This document shows, in pieces, positions 52,993 to 61,968 of a stretch of 64,000 nucleotides of DNA. Numbering within the stretch: position 1 is the first letter of the stretch; every line of letters begins with the position of its first letter. The stretch covers positions 1 through 64,000 of the forward strand of contig JAFRHH010000022.1 of NCBI GenBank assembly GCA_017433405.1. Reading direction: 5' to 3'. Source of the DNA: Clostridia bacterium (lineage in GTDB: Bacteria; Bacillota; Clostridia; Christensenellales; Aristaeellaceae). The notes beneath the pieces are model-generated. The model was given only the letters and a program-made list of their open reading frames with translations. It was not told where the DNA came from and did no database searches. Both the position numbers and the translations under genes were made by a program.

Positions 52993-54081
52993 TTATTCCT
53001 CGACCACGCGCCAGCATTGGGGATCGCGCCCATAGTAATCGCCGGACACCGCGGCGGAGATGGCCGGGCATCCGCGGCACCAGGGTTCCAGCTTACAGCG
53101 GGCACAGTCCGCAAAGCGATCATACTGCCGGTAACGCGCTTTGGCCTCCGTCCACATCTCCATCAGATCATCCGTGAAGATATTGCCCAGGGCGGAGCTC
53201 TCCATGCGGCGGCAGGCCATCACGGTGCCATCCGGGGAAATCGCCATGGTGGCATTGGCGCAGTGGCAGCCCGCGGGCATGTGATCCCCGGGTCTGTGAC
53301 AATAGGCCGGCGGATGGAACCTGCCTTCCTCATAGAGATACAGCGCAAGCAGATGATCCTTGAGCGTAAAATTTGTCCGGCTGCCGCAGATCTTTGCCAT
53401 CTGGCGCTTCTGGAAGTAGGTTTCCAGCAGCGCGCGGTATTCCAGGGGAGGAATCGCGTTTGCCTTTTCATCGGAAGTCGGGACATAGCGGGCGAAGCCG
53501 AAATGATCGGCGCCGGCTTCTTCCACAGCGTCCATCACATCCGGAAGCTCCCTGTAATTGCGTTCCGAGACGGTCATGCTTACCACTGACTGAATTCCTG
53601 CCGCGCGCAGGAGCGGAAAAACTTCCATCGTTTTCCGGAAGCTGCCCGGCTTCCGGAACCAGTCGTGGGTTTTCTCCATACCGTCGACAGAGACCTGATA
53701 CGCGTAACAGCCGGTATCCTTCAGCCGTCGGCAGATCTCCTGCGTAAGGTGAAACGGATTGCCCAGCAGGAGATAGGGCTGCTTTTTCTCCTTCATGAGT
53801 TCCGCGAGCTTCCAGAAATCCGGGCACAGAAGCGGATCGCCGCCTGTGATATGCCAGTTCGGGCGCATATCCATCCGGCCAAGAAAGTCCTCGACGCTTT
53901 GGATTACCTCCTGCATCTGGGCGAAATCCATGCTCACGAGCGGCTTTTTATTGTCCTCCGCGAAGATATAGCAATGACGGCAGCGCTGATCACAGCTGTC
54001 GGTGATATGCCACTGGACGCCGAACAGGCCCTCTTCGTTTTCCCGCAGGGGATTGCGCGCGGCCTCCCTTTCCGCACTCAT
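52993..54081 (-). CDS. Radical SAM/SPASM peptide-modifying enzyme
   Basis: 362 residues. The radical SAM cluster motif is C30/C34/C37 in WHITDSCDQRCRHCYIF. Further family features are NWHITGGDPLLCPDF (GGDP, SAM binding) and VSVDG. The C-terminal SPASM domain holds many cysteines: CHCANATMAISPDGTVMACR, then CARCKLEPWCRGCP and DPQCW, enough for two auxiliary [4Fe-4S] clusters. Such enzymes crosslink or otherwise modify ribosomal peptides. The phrase QWHIT-CDQRC-HCYIF recalls the group described with ACGX-repeat peptides, a recollection that is not verified. ATG 54081 has AAGGAGAGCC upstream and overlaps the flavodoxin stop by 4 bases. Confidence 0.9.
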   Translation of the reverse strand: MSAEREAARNPLRENEEGLFGVQWHITDSCDQRCRHCYIFAEDNKKPLVSMDFAQMQEVIQSVEDFLGRMDMRPNWHITGGDPLLCPDFWKLAELMKEKKQPYLLLGNPFHLTQEICRRLKDTGCYAYQVSVDGMEKTHDWFRKPGSFRKTMEVFPLLRAAGIQSVVSMTVSERNYRELPDVMDAVEEAGADHFGFARYVPTSDEKANAIPPLEYRALLETYFQKRQMAKICGSRTNFTLKDHLLALYLYEEGRFHPPAYCHRPGDHMPAGCHCANATMAISPDGTVMACRRMESSALGNIFTDDLMEMWTEAKARYRQYDRFADCARCKLEPWCRGCPAISAAVSGDYYGRDPQCWRVVEE

Positions 54082-54836
54082 TGGCTCTCCTTCTTTCTCA
54101 TACAAAGGTTTTCGATGGCCTCGCTCAGGAGCACATAGCGATCGAAGCCCGCCTCATGAATGGCTTGTGCCTCACTGTTGCCCGTCCCGAGCCTGATGGC
54201 GCGGCGGGTCATCAGGACGCGGGAAAAAAAAGCCCGCTGCTGGAACTCCGTGATGGCGGTGCGCGGGTCGTAATACGCCCGCAAAAGCTTCTCAGCGGTC
54301 TCGGTCAGAACCGGCTGCATATCCACTTCATCGTTCAGATTCGGATGGCCGACCCGATACAACGCACCGACATTGATCAGGGCGCTGCAGAAAAAGCGCA
54401 GGATATATTCCAGATCCTCCGAGGCCTCCAAGCCATGATTGGATTCCGTCGTCATGAACTGCAGCATGGGCTTGCCCAGCAGCGTAAGGCGATGCGAGTC
54501 GCCCGCGAGTCTGTCAAGCAGGCATTTTGTGAAGCCGGACATGCGCCCCATATAGACGGGGCTTCCAAAAAACAACACATCGCAGTCCCGCATTTTCTGC
54601 CGAATCATCCCCATATCATCTTTGCTGTCCAGGGGACAAAAGCACCTGTGAAAACAGTTGCAGCAGCCGCGGCAGAAATCCACCCGCACCTCCGCGGCGG
54701 TCAGCCGCTCATACGCAACCGTTTCACCGTCCTCCGCCGCTCTTTTCCGGAATGCCTCCGCCAGCCGGTCGGACAGCTGCGCCGTCTGTGAGCGTTCTCC
54801 GGCGCACGAACCGATCAGTGAGAATACTTTGATCAT
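54078..54836 (-). CDS. Iron-sulfur-flavoprotein-like flavodoxin/NAD(P)H-FMN reductase
   Basis: 252 residues with a flavodoxin fold: an FMN phosphate loop at LIGSCAGERSQT (about residues 7-18), a cysteine cluster CRGCCNCFHRCFCPLDSKDDM (C55, C58, C59, C61, C65, C67) like that of multimeric iron-sulfur flavoproteins, and VLFFGSPVYMGRMSGF (flavin-binding 90s loop). It probably moves electrons. In this operon it could reduce the radical SAM clusters or dehydroamino acids; both are inference. ATG 54836 is used (AAGGGG upstream), with GTG 54848 possible. It lies between LanM and the radical SAM gene. Confidence 0.85.
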   Translation of the reverse strand: MIKVFSLIGSCAGERSQTAQLSDRLAEAFRKRAAEDGETVAYERLTAAEVRVDFCRGCCNCFHRCFCPLDSKDDMGMIRQKMRDCDVLFFGSPVYMGRMSGFTKCLLDRLAGDSHRLTLLGKPMLQFMTTESNHGLEASEDLEYILRFFCSALINVGALYRVGHPNLNDEVDMQPVLTETAEKLLRAYYDPRTAITEFQQRAFFSRVLMTRRAIRLGTGNSEAQAIHEAGFDRYVLLSEAIENLCMRKKESQ

Positions 54837-54844
54837 GTCTGCAT

Positions 54845-57538
54845 TCACCCCTTGTCTGTCATTCGCAGATACTCCGTCGCCGCAAGGCCGACGCCCAGGC
54901 TGCCAAGCCAGAGGGCCGGGTCGAAAAAGCTGCGGATCCCCGGTGCGGTCACAGCGTAGCTGCCCTCCTGCCCGGCGCGCTGACGCATGGCCTCCAGCAC
55001 CCGGCCGGCACGCTCAGCATTCCCGTTGCGTATAAGACAGACAACCGTCAGCGCATTTCCCTGATTCAAGGTATCGTAGCGGCCGAGCTCTTTTTCGTCC
55101 AGCAGGCTCAGGAGCGCCGTTTCCCGCAGGGCTTCCGCCTCGCCGGAATCCGGCACGCGCCCTGCGGCATAATCCGCCGCCAGCGCGATCCCCGCCGCCT
55201 GACGGCCCCGTTCCGCCATCCAGCGGATCTTCACGGCGCTGTCCGGCCAGCCGCGCAGATCCTCCCGGTAATCACGGCGCACCTGTGAGAGGATCGCCGC
55301 CGCCTTTTCGGCGCAGCGCCCGTCCCCCAGCCGCCTGTACGCTGCCGCCAGCGCGGCGGCAATTCCTGCCGCGCCCTTCGGCGCGTCCGGGATACCCGGG
55401 ACGTCCGCCTCCAAGAGCCTCCCGGCGCAAAGACGCATGCAAGCCTCCGCCTCCGGCGGGGCGACAGGCAGCGCGTCCAGCCCCAGCATCAGCCCTGCCA
55501 GCCCTTCGGCAACGCTGGAATCGGTACGCCAGAAATCAACGTACCGCATGAGCAGCTCAAGCGTCCGCTTCGTGGCTTCCTGCGCCTTGGGAATCTTCGC
55601 CTCCGTCATCGCGGCAAGCCCCCACAGCACGCCGCCCCAGCCGTCATAGAGGCCCATCGGCAGCTGCGGCGCGGCAGCAAGCGCCTCCCTGTCAAGCTCG
55701 ACGTATGCCGCAAGCCCTTTATAGATGCTCTGCACACAGGACTTCGCCATCTCCATGGCTTCGCCGTGAATCCCCGCAAGGGCGTCTTTGCGCAGGATCG
55801 CGGCACAGAAGGCGCCCACCTCGGCGTAGGATCCGATGAGGCTGAATGGGCGAATGCCCTGGAGGGTGGCCGCGGTGCTGACCCAGAGCTTCTGTCCCTC
55901 TGGCGTTCGCATGGCGTCCGCCTGCAGCGCGCGAAAAAGATGAATGATCATGGACCGGACGTTTCCGCGTTCGGCCGGCGCGTCGGCGATGGGCGCGGCC
56001 TCTGTCTTCTTCGGCGCATCCAGCGGCGCATGGGCAAAGGCTACGCGGATAATGTCCTCCTCATAGCGAAGCTCCTCCTCGGAAAGCCAATCCAGGTTCT
56101 TCCCGGTCATGTTCAGCGGGCTGTCTGAATAATACCCTGCTTTGATGATCTGCTCCGGATCATCGCCGCACAGATCCGTTCTGTCCGCCCTGGTGCAGAA
56201 GTAGGGGATATCCCCGATCCGCAGGCAGGCAGCCTCATGCGCCACCTCTTCCCGGAAGACCTCCGCGCCAATCTGCTTAAACGGCACGGTCAGGAGATCG
56301 AGAACCGCTTCGCGTTTTTCCTCGCTCTGCAGCGTTTCCGGCCGATACAGTTTTCCCCGGATCAGCCCATAAAAGAAGGTGTTCCGCATCAGGCAGCGCA
56401 CGGCGGCATCGCCGCGCTCCCGCAGGAGCGCTCTGATCTCCTCCCGGTGGGCCAGCATCCGGCCGTACCCTTCCCGGAAGCCGGCAAGGTATCGTTCCTC
56501 ATAGCCTGTTACCGTACGGTGATCCCCCTCCAGGATCGGCAGGCAGGCAGCCCCTTCGCGCTCACTGTAAAGGGGCGAAAACAGCGGCTTGCCATACATT
56601 CGCACCGGAAGGATCCCGATGCGGTAGACCGTATGACCAAGGGCATGGGCGCTGGCCTCAAGCTGTTTATTCTTCTCCTGCTTTTCGAGAGAGGGCGAGA
56701 TCAGCGTTTCCACATCGATCACGGCAGGCTTGTCGCCGCAGGACATGATGTTCTCCAGGTGCATGTCAAAGCTGCCCAGTCCATGGAGCAGTGCCGTCAA
56801 AATACCGAAATGATAATAATAGTCCGCGATACCGCCTTCGGAATCCACGGGCGTACGGCACAGCTGGGACACGAAAGCCACTTTGTTGACCTGTACGACC
56901 CGGGCGGCAGTGGTACTGTCCGAAAACCAGCGCTCCACGATCTCGCGGTATACGATGTCCAGCGTACAGTCATGAGGCTTGTAATAGAAAACACCTCCAT
57001 CGGTCCATACGCCGACGACAGCCCGTCCGTGGCGGTGCTGATCCCCTCCGAAGTCGGAAAAGCGTTCGATTTTTGTAAAAGCTCTTCCATCCAGAAGCCG
57101 GAGGGAAATTTCTTCCCTGCAGGCGCTCAGGGCGTCAAAAAACTCGATCCAGCTCGCGCGGAAGTTGCGAAGGCTGTGCCCCGCGTAGTCTGCCGCCAGC
57201 GGATAGCGTTCGTGCAGGAATGCCTCCATCTGCCCGTTTGCGCTTTGGAAAAGCGCTCCGGCCTGCTGCTCCTCGAGCGCGGTGTCCGGGCGGCCAAGCA
57301 TGGCGCTGACCGGATCTCGTTCCGTCACGCTCTCCTGCAGTTCCTGATCAAGCGCCTGAATATAGATCAGCTCCAGGCGCTTTGCGCAGTTGCGCACCAG
57401 GCAGCTCCGCGCCTCGTCTGTCAGAAGCGCGGCGAAGTCCGGGCGTTCCCGTTCAATCTCCCGCAATTCACGCTCTGCTGCCTTTTCTGTAAAGTCAAGG
57501 CAGCCGCTTTGTCTCAGTATTTCAACTCTGTTTTTCAT
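54845..57538 (-). CDS. LanM-like class II lanthipeptide synthetase with zinc-less cyclase domain
   Basis: 897 residues, the full LanM length. The dehydratase half (to about 450) is intact: K187 in YYKPH, D258/H260/N263 in FDMHLEN, D275 in DVET, elimination R385/T387 in MRNTFFY and GDIPYF at 442-447. From about 560 a LanC-type toroid follows (YDGWGGVLWGLAAM, EGLAGLMLGL, ending LGSLGVGLAATEYL). The zinc ligands are gone: the expected WC.xG is WMAERG (773-778) and the expected LCHG is LNQG (824-827). It should phosphorylate and eliminate Ser/Thr to give dehydroamino acids but not activate Cys thiols. The Shine-Dalgarno GAGGAG is the end of repeat copy I. Confidence 0.9.
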   Translation of the reverse strand: MKNRVEILRQSGCLDFTEKAAERELREIERERPDFAALLTDEARSCLVRNCAKRLELIYIQALDQELQESVTERDPVSAMLGRPDTALEEQQAGALFQSANGQMEAFLHERYPLAADYAGHSLRNFRASWIEFFDALSACREEISLRLLDGRAFTKIERFSDFGGDQHRHGRAVVGVWTDGGVFYYKPHDCTLDIVYREIVERWFSDSTTAARVVQVNKVAFVSQLCRTPVDSEGGIADYYYHFGILTALLHGLGSFDMHLENIMSCGDKPAVIDVETLISPSLEKQEKNKQLEASAHALGHTVYRIGILPVRMYGKPLFSPLYSEREGAACLPILEGDHRTVTGYEERYLAGFREGYGRMLAHREEIRALLRERGDAAVRCLMRNTFFYGLIRGKLYRPETLQSEEKREAVLDLLTVPFKQIGAEVFREEVAHEAACLRIGDIPYFCTRADRTDLCGDDPEQIIKAGYYSDSPLNMTGKNLDWLSEEELRYEEDIIRVAFAHAPLDAPKKTEAAPIADAPAERGNVRSMIIHLFRALQADAMRTPEGQKLWVSTAATLQGIRPFSLIGSYAEVGAFCAAILRKDALAGIHGEAMEMAKSCVQSIYKGLAAYVELDREALAAAPQLPMGLYDGWGGVLWGLAAMTEAKIPKAQEATKRTLELLMRYVDFWRTDSSVAEGLAGLMLGLDALPVAPPEAEACMRLCAGRLLEADVPGIPDAPKGAAGIAAALAAAYRRLGDGRCAEKAAAILSQVRRDYREDLRGWPDSAVKIRWMAERGRQAAGIALAADYAAGRVPDSGEAEALRETALLSLLDEKELGRYDTLNQGNALTVVCLIRNGNAERAGRVLEAMRQRAGQEGSYAVTAPGIRSFFDPALWLGSLGVGLAATEYLRMTDKG

Positions 57539-57541
57539 CTT

Positions 57542-57592
57542 CTCCTCTGTGAACGACAGTTCACGTCTGCCTTTCTGCGACGGATGACGGTT
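57542..57592 (-). repeat. Dispersed repeat, copy I (3' half only)
   Basis: On the minus strand TCATCCGTCGCAGAAAGGCAGACGTGAAC-TGTC-GTTCAC-AGAGGAG, the right half of the repeat with an intact palindrome. It fills the gap between the NHLP ABC gene and LanM and forms the LanM ribosome binding site. It is the only copy inside the GC-rich operon. Confidence 0.88.
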
Positions 57593-59781
57593 TACAGTGC
57601 GCTGATCTGCTGCCGGGCCACCAGCTCCTCAAAGAAACCCTTTTGAGCCATCAGCTCATCGTAGCTTCCGGACTCCACGATCCGGCCCCCGTCCAGCGCA
57701 ACGATGCGGTCGCAGCTGCGGATGGTGGACAGCCGATGGGCAATGACGATGCGGGTGCAGCCCATGGCGTTCAGCGAATCGGTCACAATCTTCTGGGTCA
57801 TATTGTCAAGGGCGCTGGTCGCCTCGTCGAACATCAGGATATTGGCCTTTGTGCAAATGGCGCGGGCAATGATAAGCCGCTGCCGCTGCCCGCCGGAAAG
57901 CCCGGCGGCGCCCTCACTGATGAAGGTGTGCATCCCCATGGGAAGCTCGCGGATAAAATCCGCGATGCCGGCCTTCTCCGCGGCCTCCCAGGCGTCGTCC
58001 ATGGTCAGCCATGGCGCGGAGATCGTGATATTCGAAAAAATATCGCCGGTAAAAAGCTTGCCGTCCTGAAGCACGACGCCGATATTCCGGCGCAGAGAGC
58101 GTTTGTCGATTCGCCTGAGATCAACGCCGTCATAGGTGATGATGCCCTGCTGGGGGGTCAGAAAACCAAGCAGCAGTTTTATGAGCGTGGATTTGCCGCA
58201 GCCGGTCTTTCCCACCACGGCGACATATTCCCCGGGCTGAATGGACAGGCTCAGATCGTTCAGGATGATCGGACCGTCCTCCGTATAACGGAAGGTGACA
58301 TTGTTCAGCTCGATCCTGCCGCTTAGCGAGGCAGCGGTTCTTTTTCCGGTGATCTGCTCCGGCGCCTCGCGAAGGATCGGCCGGCCCATTTCCAGAACCG
58401 GCCGCAGATAGGCAAAACTGCTGTCATGCATCGCCAGCGTATCGACACAGGACATGAGGAGCCCGTAGGCGGAAGCAAACACGGCAAACTGCGCGACGGA
58501 AAGACCACTGCGGTACGCGACGATAAAGGTCCAGAGCGTTCCCAGCAGACGGATGAAGGTGAGAAGCGGCTGCCGCGCGCTGGACGGGAAGCGTACCGCG
58601 AAGGCGGCGCCTGCCTTGTCCCGATATGCCTCAAGCCATTTGGCAAAGGCCATATCCTCGCTGCCGGCGAGCCTGATCTTCTGAATACCGCTGATGAAAT
58701 CGTATACAACACCGTTGTTCCTGACCGCGCCGGAAAGCATGCCTCGGAGCCGTTCACGCTCCTGGGCGACCGTGAAGACGAACAGAGCCACCGACGCAGC
58801 CAGCACGGTGAGCGTCGGCATAACCAGCGCCGGGGATGCGGAAAAGATCGGGTAGACGTTCACAAGCCCAAGGGCCGTCGTCAGCACGGCGCTCAGCAGG
58901 ATATCGCATAGGATCGACGGCAGCATATTGAGACAGCTCGCCTGCTGCGCGAGACCGCCTGTGCTCCTGGCGTCGAAAAAGGTCATCGGCAGATTCATCA
59001 GCCTTGAAAAAACCGCGTTCTGCGCAACGGTGTTCAGCCGGTTTCGGATGCGCTCAGTCAGCGCTGTTTTCACAGCGCGCATAAGCCAGCCTCCGATCGC
59101 CGTAGCGCCCAGCATCAGCGCCAGAGAGAGCAGCATGGTGACCTGCCCCGTGGGAATAACGCTGGCGAAGGCGATTTTCGTCACCAGCGGCGTCAGAACG
59201 CCGACCAGGGCCACCCCCAGCCCCGCGATCACCAGCAGGATCAGGTCGCCGCAGCGGAACTGCCGCAGGAGGAAGCGGATGTAATCCCGATCTGTGATTT
59301 CTTCCTGCGGGAGCGGTTTATAGAAGCAATAGGCTGTATCCTCAAAAAGATTCCTGTTTGTCTCATTGATTTTGACGCGCTCGCCGGTCTTTGGGTCTGT
59401 GTAATAATAACCGCCAAACCGCCCCGGCAGCAGCGCCAGTACGCGTCCCTCTCCCTTCACGGCGGCCAGCAGCGGTCCGTCGCCCTCCTTCCACCAGCCT
59501 TCTGTCAGGGCCACGCGTCGTTTCATGGCTCCGGAGGGCTGCGCAACAGCCTCCATCTGTTCAACGATGTTCTCATATTCCGGCGGATTCTTCGGTGCCT
59601 CCAGGCTGAGGTACTGAAGAATCAGCCTGATCTGGCGAATCGTCTCCTGCCGGGCTGTCTCCGCCTCGTAGAGCCGGTCCGTCCGGCCCATGATCGTGTC
59701 GCCCAGACCGCGAAGGTTGTGCGCCACCTTCTTTCGTACCAGCGCGGCAAAGGTCTGCAGCTGCTTTCGAAATAGACTCAT
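57592..59781 (-). CDS. NHLP/NHLM-type bacteriocin ABC transporter, permease-ATPase without peptidase
   Basis: 729 residues. An unusual N-terminal ~160-residue cytoplasmic region precedes six TM helices (about 175-450) and an ATPase with Walker A VVGKTGCGKSTLIK, signature LSGGQRQRLIIARA and Walker B ILMFDEATSALD. No C39 domain is present. In NHLM/NHLP bacteriocin systems this type of protein pairs with a peptidase-containing ABC, which is the next gene upstream here. It probably exports the modified peptide. It starts 16 bases after the C39-ABC gene. Confidence 0.88.
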   Translation of the reverse strand: MSLFRKQLQTFAALVRKKVAHNLRGLGDTIMGRTDRLYEAETARQETIRQIRLILQYLSLEAPKNPPEYENIVEQMEAVAQPSGAMKRRVALTEGWWKEGDGPLLAAVKGEGRVLALLPGRFGGYYYTDPKTGERVKINETNRNLFEDTAYCFYKPLPQEEITDRDYIRFLLRQFRCGDLILLVIAGLGVALVGVLTPLVTKIAFASVIPTGQVTMLLSLALMLGATAIGGWLMRAVKTALTERIRNRLNTVAQNAVFSRLMNLPMTFFDARSTGGLAQQASCLNMLPSILCDILLSAVLTTALGLVNVYPIFSASPALVMPTLTVLAASVALFVFTVAQERERLRGMLSGAVRNNGVVYDFISGIQKIRLAGSEDMAFAKWLEAYRDKAGAAFAVRFPSSARQPLLTFIRLLGTLWTFIVAYRSGLSVAQFAVFASAYGLLMSCVDTLAMHDSSFAYLRPVLEMGRPILREAPEQITGKRTAASLSGRIELNNVTFRYTEDGPIILNDLSLSIQPGEYVAVVGKTGCGKSTLIKLLLGFLTPQQGIITYDGVDLRRIDKRSLRRNIGVVLQDGKLFTGDIFSNITISAPWLTMDDAWEAAEKAGIADFIRELPMGMHTFISEGAAGLSGGQRQRLIIARAICTKANILMFDEATSALDNMTQKIVTDSLNAMGCTRIVIAHRLSTIRSCDRIVALDGGRIVESGSYDELMAQKGFFEELVARQQISAL

Positions 59782-59797
59782 CCTTACTGCCCTCTTC

Positions 59798-61957
59798 TCA
59801 TTCCGTCGTAATGAGGGTCCTGTACAGACCTTCCTCCTGCATCAGCACCTCGTGCGTGCCGCGCTGAACGACCTCCCCATGATCCATCACCAGAATTTCA
59901 TCGCAGTCCCGAACGGTGGATAGCCTGTGCGCCACGATGATGCAGGTGATGCCGCGGTCATGGATAAACCGGGAAACATCATATTCCGTGCGGGCATCCA
60001 GCGCGCTCGTCGCCTCATCGAGAATAATGATGGACGGATCGACCGCCAGTACGCGCGCGATCTCGATCCGCTGCCGCTGGCCGCCGGACAGGTCGCGGCC
60101 GCCCTCCTGCAGAACCCGCTGGTAGCCGTCCTTTCGGGAGATGATGTCCGCGTGGATGTCCGCATCCTTGGCCGCGAGGATCATGTCAAAGTCTTCAATG
60201 GAATCGTCCCACATTTTAATATTGTTCTCCACCGTGTCGGAAAACAGGATCACCTCCTGATTCACCATGGCCAGCGAGCGCTTGAACACCGCCCGCGGAA
60301 TCGCGGAGATAGGCTTGCCGTCGAACAGGATCTCCCCGCTCCATGGCTGATACAGGCCGGTCAGCAGCTTCGCAATGGTGGATTTTCCCGAGCCGGACGC
60401 GCCGACGAAGGCGACACGTTTGCCGGGCGTCAGATTCAGATTGAAATCCCGGATCAGCGGCTCGGCAAGCTTTGAATATCCGAAGGTGACATTTTTCATT
60501 TCCACCAGGCCTGACAGCTTTTTCGCGTCCTCCAGGTCATCCGGCGAAACTTCCCTGCCAAAGGCGTCGTCCTCCGGGTATTCGAGCACATCCTGGATTC
60601 TGTCCAGCGAGAAGCGCATTTCCTCCAGGCTCTGCCCGGCGGCGATCAGCTCATTCACAGGCTTCAGGAAAGCGGCCATAAAGGACTGGAACGCCAGCAG
60701 CAGGCCGGCCGTGAACCGCCCCTCCATCATGAGCCAGAAGCCCATCGCCAGAACCGCAGTGTTTGACAGCTCCTGCAGGAGCGCAGGCAGGGTTCCCAGA
60801 AAGCAATTGACCGACACGAATTTTGTTTTTGCCCGGATCACGGAAGCGTGGAAGCCGCTCCAGCGCTCGAAAAAACCGCTCTCCGCGCCTGCGGCCTTGA
60901 TCGTTTCCACCATGCTGATGCCGGAAACAGTCTCCGCGTCCAGCTTTGCCTGGTCGCGCATCTGCGCGGATGAAATATCGATTCGCTTCCGGGTAATGAT
61001 CTGCGCCACAATGAGATTGATCGCCACGGTCAAAATGCCCACAGCGGTCAGAACAGCGCTGTAGCGGATCATCACAAACAGATAGAACAGCAGCATCAGC
61101 AGATTTATGAGCGTTGGCGCAAGCTTCGTGATCAGCGTCGCCGCCACGGTGTCGTTGGCCGCCTGCCGGTTCGCCAGATCACCGCTCATGCGCTGGGAAA
61201 AGAACTGCATCGGCATCCGGAAGAGGTGGTGCATGAATTTCGCATTGGCCTTGACCGCCAGCTTGCCGGTCGCGCGAATAATAAGCGTCTGGTTGATGAC
61301 GGAAGCAACGAGCTGAAACAGAATGGCTGCGGCGAAAAAGAGCAGAAAGCCGTGAAACCAGTCCTGCCGCCCGCCGCCGAGAATTTCGTCCGTGAAGATC
61401 CGGGAAAAAACGGGAATGAGCGCGCCTGCCGCCGCCGCGAGGGCGCTGGTAAGCATGACGATGCCCACGACCCGACCGTTTCCGGACAGACCCGAGCGGA
61501 GAAAATCAACCGTAGGCTTTCTCCTTCCGTCCGCCACAAAAGCTTCCCCCGGGGCGAGCTCCAGGCAAATACCGCTGTAGTATTTCCGAAACTCCGCAAC
61601 CGGCATATGCACCCGCCCCCTGGCAGGATCGTTCAGATAAACGCTGTCTCCCCGAAAGCCGTCGAGCACCACGAAATGGTTCATGCCCCAGAAAAGGATC
61701 GCCGGACAGCCCGCCGCCTCCCGCAGTCTTTCGACCGTGTATCGCTTGGCCCGGCACTCCATCCCATACCGTCTGGCGGCTTTCAGGATATTCAGGGCGC
61801 TGCTCCCGTCACGGGAAACGCCGCATTCCACGCGCACCTGATCCAGCGGCACCCATTTATGATAGTACGCCAGCACCATGGCCAGAGAAGCCGCGCCGCA
61901 TTCCAGCGCTTCCATCTGGAGGATTACCGGTACCTTCACTACTTTTCTGTCTGCCAT
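59798..61957 (-). CDS. NHLP-type bacteriocin exporter with C39 leader peptidase
   Basis: 719 residues. The N-terminal C39 cysteine protease has C20 in QMEALECGAASLAM, H94 in GMNHFVVLDGF and D110 in LNDPARG, so it should be active against double-glycine-type leaders. Six TM helices (about 160-430) and an ATPase follow: FVGASGSGKSTIAKLL, LSGGQRQRIEIARVL and IILDEATSALD. The family cleaves and exports bacteriocin-like peptides in one step. It lies between the adaptor gene (11 bases upstream) and the second ABC gene. Confidence 0.93.
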   Translation of the reverse strand: MADRKVVKVPVILQMEALECGAASLAMVLAYYHKWVPLDQVRVECGVSRDGSSALNILKAARRYGMECRAKRYTVERLREAAGCPAILFWGMNHFVVLDGFRGDSVYLNDPARGRVHMPVAEFRKYYSGICLELAPGEAFVADGRRKPTVDFLRSGLSGNGRVVGIVMLTSALAAAAGALIPVFSRIFTDEILGGGRQDWFHGFLLFFAAAILFQLVASVINQTLIIRATGKLAVKANAKFMHHLFRMPMQFFSQRMSGDLANRQAANDTVAATLITKLAPTLINLLMLLFYLFVMIRYSAVLTAVGILTVAINLIVAQIITRKRIDISSAQMRDQAKLDAETVSGISMVETIKAAGAESGFFERWSGFHASVIRAKTKFVSVNCFLGTLPALLQELSNTAVLAMGFWLMMEGRFTAGLLLAFQSFMAAFLKPVNELIAAGQSLEEMRFSLDRIQDVLEYPEDDAFGREVSPDDLEDAKKLSGLVEMKNVTFGYSKLAEPLIRDFNLNLTPGKRVAFVGASGSGKSTIAKLLTGLYQPWSGEILFDGKPISAIPRAVFKRSLAMVNQEVILFSDTVENNIKMWDDSIEDFDMILAAKDADIHADIISRKDGYQRVLQEGGRDLSGGQRQRIEIARVLAVDPSIIILDEATSALDARTEYDVSRFIHDRGITCIIVAHRLSTVRDCDEILVMDHGEVVQRGTHEVLMQEEGLYRTLITTE

Positions 61958-61968
61958 GGCTCCCTCTC

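Noticed and set aside
2480..57592. The repeated ~90-bp units as a CRISPR array or mobile element with transposase
   Set aside because: Copies are scattered, not regularly spaced with spacers, and none encloses a transposase. Gene-associated orientation fits a small dispersed element.
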